Below the pieces are notes generated by a model. That model saw nothing but the letters and a program-made list of their open reading frames with translations. It searched no databases and was not told the origin of the DNA. Below, in pieces: positions 60,228 through 64,000 of a stretch of 64,000 nt of DNA. The stretch spans positions 1 to 64,000 of the forward strand of contig CAKROW010000006.1 in assembly GCA_934373235.1 (NCBI GenBank). Reading direction: 5' to 3'. A program made the position numbers and the translations under genes. The DNA is from an uncultured Blautia sp. GTDB taxonomy: Bacteria; Bacillota; Clostridia; Lachnospirales; Lachnospiraceae. How positions within the stretch are numbered: position 1 is the first letter of the stretch; each line of letters starts with the position of its first letter.

Positions 60228-61124
60228 ATGAAAGGTATTATTTTAGCAGGCGGTTCCGGCACACGCCTTTATCCGCTGACCATGGTAACCTCCAAACAGC
60301 TCCTGCCAATCTACGACAAGCCTATGATCTACTATCCCATGTCTGTTCTTATGAATGCAGGTATCCGTGATATTCTGATCATTTCCACACCACAGGATAC
60401 ACCACGTTTTGAGGAGCTTTTAGGAGACGGACACCAGTTTGGTGTTCACCTTACCTACGCTGTACAGCCAAGCCCGGACGGACTGGCACAGGCATTTGTC
60501 ATCGGTGAGGAATTCATCGGTAATGAACCGGTGGCCATGGTGCTGGGAGACAATATTTTCGCAGGACACGGACTTAAAAAACGTTTAAAAGCAGCCGTTG
60601 AAAACGCTGAGTCCGGTAAAGGCGCAACAGTTTTTGGCTACTATGTAGATGATCCGGAGCGTTTCGGAATCGTAGAATTCGACCATACCGGTAAGGCAGT
60701 CTCCATTGAGGAGAAACCGGAGCACCCTAAGAGCAATTACTGTGTAACCGGTCTTTACTTCTATGATAACAAGGTTGTAGAGTATGCCAAAAACCTGAAA
60801 CCAAGCGCGAGAGGTGAGCTGGAGATCACAGACCTGAACCGTATTTATCTGGAAGAGGGACAGTTAAATGTTGAGCTTCTGGGACAGGGCTTCACATGGC
60901 TGGATACCGGTACGCACGAAAGTCTTGTCGAGGCAACCAACTTTGTTAAGACCATGGAGCAGCACCAGCACCGCAAGATCGCATGCCTGGAAGAGATTGC
61001 CTACTTAAACGGATGGATCTCCAGGGACGATGTCCTCAAGGTTTATGATGTTCTGAAGAAAAATCAGTACGGCCAGTACCTTAAGGATGTTCTTGACGGC
61101 AAATACCTGGACGCACTTCACTAA
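60228..61124 (+). CDS. rfbA: Glucose-1-phosphate thymidylyltransferase
   Basis: 298 aa. It makes dTDP-glucose. Signature ILAGGSGTRLYPLTMVTSKQ, with YDKPMIYYP and VLGDNIFAGHG, is textbook RmlA. First gene of a rhamnose precursor operon. The ATG follows AAAGGAG; a longer upstream reading crosses the leader hairpin and is unlikely. Confidence 0.96.
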   Translation: MKGIILAGGSGTRLYPLTMVTSKQLLPIYDKPMIYYPMSVLMNAGIRDILIISTPQDTPRFEELLGDGHQFGVHLTYAVQPSPDGLAQAFVIGEEFIGNEPVAMVLGDNIFAGHGLKKRLKAAVENAESGKGATVFGYYVDDPERFGIVEFDHTGKAVSIEEKPEHPKSNYCVTGLYFYDNKVVEYAKNLKPSARGELEITDLNRIYLEEGQLNVELLGQGFTWLDTGTHESLVEATNFVKTMEQHQHRKIACLEEIAYLNGWISRDDVLKVYDVLKKNQYGQYLKDVLDGKYLDALH

Positions 61125-61151
61125 AACAGCAATTATAAGGAGAAATCAAAC

Positions 61152-62186
61152 ATGACAATTATTGTAACCGGCGGTGCCGGATTTATCGGAAGCAACTTTA
61201 TTTTTCATATGATGGAGGCTCATCCTGACTACCGTATCGTATGCCTGGACTGCCTTACTTACGCCGGCAATCTTTCCACTCTGGCTCCGGTTATGGATAA
61301 ACCGAATTTCCGTTTTGTAAAGGAAAGCATCACTGACCGCGAGGCAGTTTACAGACTTTTCGAGGAAGAACATCCGGACATTGTTGTAAACTTTGCAGCA
61401 GAATCCCACGTAGACCGTTCTATTGAGAATCCGGAAGTATTCCTGGACACAAACATCAAGGGTACTGCTGTACTGATGGACGCATGCCGCAAATACGGTA
61501 TCCAGAGATATCATCAGGTATCTACCGATGAAGTTTACGGTGACCTGCCCCTTGACAGACCGGACCTGTTCTTCACAGAGGAGACACCGATCCACACAAG
61601 CAGCCCGTACAGCTCCTCCAAAGCAGGTGCTGACCTTCTGGTTCTTGCATACCACAGAACCTATGGCCTGCCTGTCACCATCAGCCGCTGTTCCAACAAC
61701 TATGGCCCGTATCACTTCCCTGAAAAGCTGATCCCGCTTATGATCGCCAATGCCCTTAACGACAAACCGCTTCCTGTTTACGGTGAAGGCCTTAATGTCC
61801 GTGACTGGCTGTATGTTGAGGATCACTGCCGCGCTATCGACCTGATCATCCACAAAGGCCGTGTAGGTGAGGTTTACAACGTAGGCGGACATAATGAGAT
61901 GAAAAACATCGATATCGTCAAACTGATCTGTAAAGAACTTGGCAAACCTGAGAGCCTGATCACACATGTTGCAGACCGTAAAGGCCATGATATGCGTTAT
62001 GCCATCGATCCGACCAAGATCCACAACGAACTTGGCTGGCTCCCTGAGACAAAATTTGCAGACGGAATCAAAAAGACCATTCAATGGTACCTGGATAACA
62101 AGGAATGGTGGGAAACTATCATCTCCGGCGAATACCAGAACTACTACGAAAAAATGTACGGAAACCGCGAGGAGGTTAAAGCATGA
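61152..62186 (+). CDS. rfbB: dTDP-glucose 4,6-dehydratase
   Basis: 344-aa short-chain dehydrogenase/reductase family enzyme. NAD motif VTGGAGFIGSNF and catalytic YSSSKAGAD (YxxxK) with STDEVYGDL are intact. It overlaps rfbD by 4 nt. Confidence 0.96.
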   Translation: MTIIVTGGAGFIGSNFIFHMMEAHPDYRIVCLDCLTYAGNLSTLAPVMDKPNFRFVKESITDREAVYRLFEEEHPDIVVNFAAESHVDRSIENPEVFLDTNIKGTAVLMDACRKYGIQRYHQVSTDEVYGDLPLDRPDLFFTEETPIHTSSPYSSSKAGADLLVLAYHRTYGLPVTISRCSNNYGPYHFPEKLIPLMIANALNDKPLPVYGEGLNVRDWLYVEDHCRAIDLIIHKGRVGEVYNVGGHNEMKNIDIVKLICKELGKPESLITHVADRKGHDMRYAIDPTKIHNELGWLPETKFADGIKKTIQWYLDNKEWWETIISGEYQNYYEKMYGNREEVKA

Positions 62187-63115
62187 AATTTTTCGTAACA
62201 GGTGTTGGCGGCCAGCTTGGCCATGATGTAATGAACGAACTTTCCGGACGTGGCTATGAAGGTGTAGGAAGCGATATCGCTCCTTCCTACAGCGGCGTTG
62301 CAGACGGAACTCCTGTCACATCCATGCCCTATGTACAGCTTGATATCACAGACAAGGATGCAGTGACAAAGGCTATCTGTAAGGTAAATCCCGATGCAGT
62401 GATCCACTGTGCAGCCTGGACTGCTGTTGATGCTGCCGAAGATGAGGAAAACCGCGAAAAAGTCCGCCTTGTCAATGTAGTTGGTACACAGAATATTGCA
62501 GATGTATGCAAAGAGCTTGGCATTAAGATGATGTACATTTCCACTGACTATGTATTTGACGGCCAGGGAACTGCTCCGTGGGATCCTGACTGCAAGGACT
62601 ATGCCCCTCAGAATGTATATGGTCAGACCAAGCTGGACGGAGAACTTGCAGTTTCCGGCACTGTGGATAAATTTTTCATTGTCCGTATTGCCTGGGTATT
62701 CGGAAGAAACGGTAAGAATTTTATCCGCACAATGGTAAACCTTGGAAAAACCCACGACAAGCTTACAGTTGTCAGTGACCAGGTCGGAACTCCTACCTAT
62801 ACCTATGATCTTGCAAGACTTCTGGCAGACATGATCATCACCGACAAATACGGCTATTACCATGCAACCAACGAAGGCGGTTACATCAGCTGGTATGACT
62901 TCACAAAAGAAATCTTCCGTCAGGCAGCCGCTCTCGGACACAAAGAATACGAAAACATCACCGTACTTCCTGTAACAACTGCAGAATACGGTGTATCCAA
63001 AGCTGTCCGCCCATTCAACAGCCGCCTGGACAAATCCAAGCTTGTAAAGAACGGATTCACTCCCCTTCCTACATGGCAGGATGCACTGGAGCGCTATCTG
63101 AAGGATATTCTTTAA
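62183..63115 (+). CDS. rfbD: dTDP-4-dehydrorhamnose reductase
   Basis: 310 aa. Reduces the 4-keto group to give dTDP-rhamnose. Features: VTGVGGQLGHDVMNEL, STDYVFDGQG and catalytic YGQTKLDGE. A slightly longer N-terminal loop (SDIAPSYSGVADGTPVTS) replaces the usual short one. rfbC, the epimerase needed between RfbB and RfbD, is not between them nor elsewhere in the window. Confidence 0.93.
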   Translation: MKFFVTGVGGQLGHDVMNELSGRGYEGVGSDIAPSYSGVADGTPVTSMPYVQLDITDKDAVTKAICKVNPDAVIHCAAWTAVDAAEDEENREKVRLVNVVGTQNIADVCKELGIKMMYISTDYVFDGQGTAPWDPDCKDYAPQNVYGQTKLDGELAVSGTVDKFFIVRIAWVFGRNGKNFIRTMVNLGKTHDKLTVVSDQVGTPTYTYDLARLLADMIITDKYGYYHATNEGGYISWYDFTKEIFRQAAALGHKEYENITVLPVTTAEYGVSKAVRPFNSRLDKSKLVKNGFTPLPTWQDALERYLKDIL

Positions 63116-63148
63116 AAATACAATAACATTCTCACATCAAAAAAGCTC

Positions 63149-63189
63149 AAAAAAAGGGAATCCTGCGTTATGCAGGATTCCCTTTTTGC
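63149..63189. terminator. Bidirectional terminator after rfbD
   Basis: AAAAAGGGAATCCTGC pairs with GCAGGATTCCCTTTTT; serves rfbD and the convergent secreted-protein gene. Confidence 0.9.
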
Positions 63190-63224
63190 AGCTTTTATAC
63201 AGTTAAAATCTCTCTGCAGCTAAA

Positions 63225-63836
63225 TTATTTAACCTCGTCTGCAATAACTGCAACCGGTGAAAGGTCATCAAACTCTGCTGTGATTGTCTTAGCTGTAAGA
63301 TCAACCTTTGAAGGTTTAACAAGCTCCCATACGTTGCGCTCTGTGCTGTAGTGAAGAAGCATTACGTTCTCACTCTTATCTGTAAGAGCCGGAACTTTGA
63401 TCGTAGGCTCATATTTGCCGTTTGCGTTCTTCTGTGCAGGTGTAAGTTTCTCAAGATCAAAGAATCCTGTTACAAAATCCTTACCTGCAAGACCCTCAAT
63501 AACTGTTTTAAGAGCATCGATAGCAGTCTGATCTGTAAGTTTAGCCTGAAGCTCGTTAAGTTTAGCTACGAAATCTGTCATAGTCTTAACATTTCCGGCA
63601 TTTACGTCTTTGATAAGAGAAGCTACTTCTGGAGCAGTTGTCTCAAGTGTCTTGAACGCTTCTGTCTCCTCGATCTTAGCGTCTGTCTTGTACCATGGCT
63701 CTGTCTGATCGGCTGTCTGTACGCTTGTAACCTGAGAAGTAGCACTTGGATTTGCTGCGGCATTTACACCAACAGATGCGCCAAGAACCATAACAGCAGC
63801 TAATGCAGTTGCAATAACTCTTTTTCTTAAACTCAT
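63225..63836 (-). CDS. Secreted hypothetical protein
   Basis: 203 aa. A signal peptide (about 1-27: KRVIATALAAVMVLGASVGVNA, cut after AA) precedes a helical, Thr- and Glu-rich region and a C-terminal beta domain with VMLLHYSTERNVWELV and DDLSPVAVIADEV. The tail resembles modules found in secreted Lachnospiraceae proteins; no enzyme motif or anchor is seen, so it should be released. GGAGAGG precedes the ATG. Confidence 0.75.
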   Translation of the reverse strand: MSLRKRVIATALAAVMVLGASVGVNAAANPSATSQVTSVQTADQTEPWYKTDAKIEETEAFKTLETTAPEVASLIKDVNAGNVKTMTDFVAKLNELQAKLTDQTAIDALKTVIEGLAGKDFVTGFFDLEKLTPAQKNANGKYEPTIKVPALTDKSENVMLLHYSTERNVWELVKPSKVDLTAKTITAEFDDLSPVAVIADEVK

Positions 63837-63918
63837 AATTGCACCTCTCCTTTTAAATAAAATTATTTAGATAACAGTTTCTGAAATATGCTGCAAATAT
63901 GTCCAGAAACCGGATATC

Positions 63919-64000
63919 TCATGACTGTTTGTTATAAAACATGGACAGAACCTGTTCATAAAGCCCGTCCTTATCCACATGATACTCGTCATACGGATCA
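63919..64000 (-). CDS. C-terminal end of a gene continuing beyond the window
   Basis: Leftward frame entering from the right edge reads DPYDEYHVDKDGLYEQVLSM, then FYNKQS and a stop at 63919. Composition and position just before the secreted-protein gene suggest a real gene. Only 26 residues are visible, so its family cannot be named. Confidence 0.5.
   Translation of the reverse strand, partial: DPYDEYHVDKDGLYEQVLSMFYNKQS

Overview
The window looks like chromosomal DNA of a low-to-moderate-GC anaerobic Firmicute of the Clostridia, most likely a Lachnospiraceae gut commensal. This is inferred from gene content: type III glutamine synthetase, DapL-type lysine synthesis, GlgC/GlgD, cellobiose phosphorylase, an archaeal-type AspRS with GatCAB, and the NifU-like/GGGtGRT pair. 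Strong TTGACA/TATAAT promoters, GGAGG ribosome binding sites and U-tailed terminators fit too. I cannot name the species. No phage, IS element, rRNA or CRISPR array is visible. Most of it is core metabolism.

Layout. 1-2.6 kb: a Crp/Fnr regulator, a flavin split-barrel protein, a tandem duplication carrying two identical tRNA-Leu(AAG) genes, and a cupin. 2.7-8.6 kb: leftward operon aspS-gatCAB-dapL. 8.6-25.1 kb: a nitrogen/glutamine block with an ANTAR regulator, glnA, gltD, gltB, pyrG, an HPr-like protein and purF leftward, then glnN (GSIII) and an amt-PII fusion rightward. 25.1-33.2 kb: a UPF0126 membrane protein and a cellobiose-type locus (two permeases, binding protein, LacI regulator, divergent GH94 phosphorylase). 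33.2-37.0 kb: NAD synthesis nadABC with niaR. 37.3-41.5 kb: metY, a NifU-like/GGGtGRT pair, and TraX. 41.5-42.1 kb: an odd GC-rich inverted-repeat element with a minisatellite core. 42.1-49.5 kb: a hexapeptide-repeat protein, topB, a formate/nitrite channel, DUF3343, asd, argH and queH. 49.5-54.3 kb: an ABC ATPase/permease pair, a receiver-GGDEF-EAL protein with decayed receiver DNA behind it, and DUF3786. 54.6-56.9 kb: glgC-glgD. 57.0-60.1 kb: an anchored hypothetical, an acyltransferase and a MerR-methyltransferase fusion. 60.2-64 kb: rfbA-rfbB-rfbD, a secreted protein, and the end of a further gene.

How it fits together. The nitrogen block holds ammonium uptake with a built-in PII sensor, two unrelated glutamine synthetases, GOGAT, and two glutamine-consuming enzymes (PyrG, PurF). 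Its leaders share an unusual design: in glnA, glnN and amt a hairpin starts about 11-13 nt after the -10 box and opens with CAARGGCG; pyrG has a related hairpin slightly further down. In glnA and glnN the hairpin is a textbook terminator, so these genes should be off unless something lets polymerase through. This common leader, lacking the tandem hexaloops expected for ANTAR targets, is my best candidate for an undescribed control system. The second candidate is the palindromic minisatellite element at 41476-42054.
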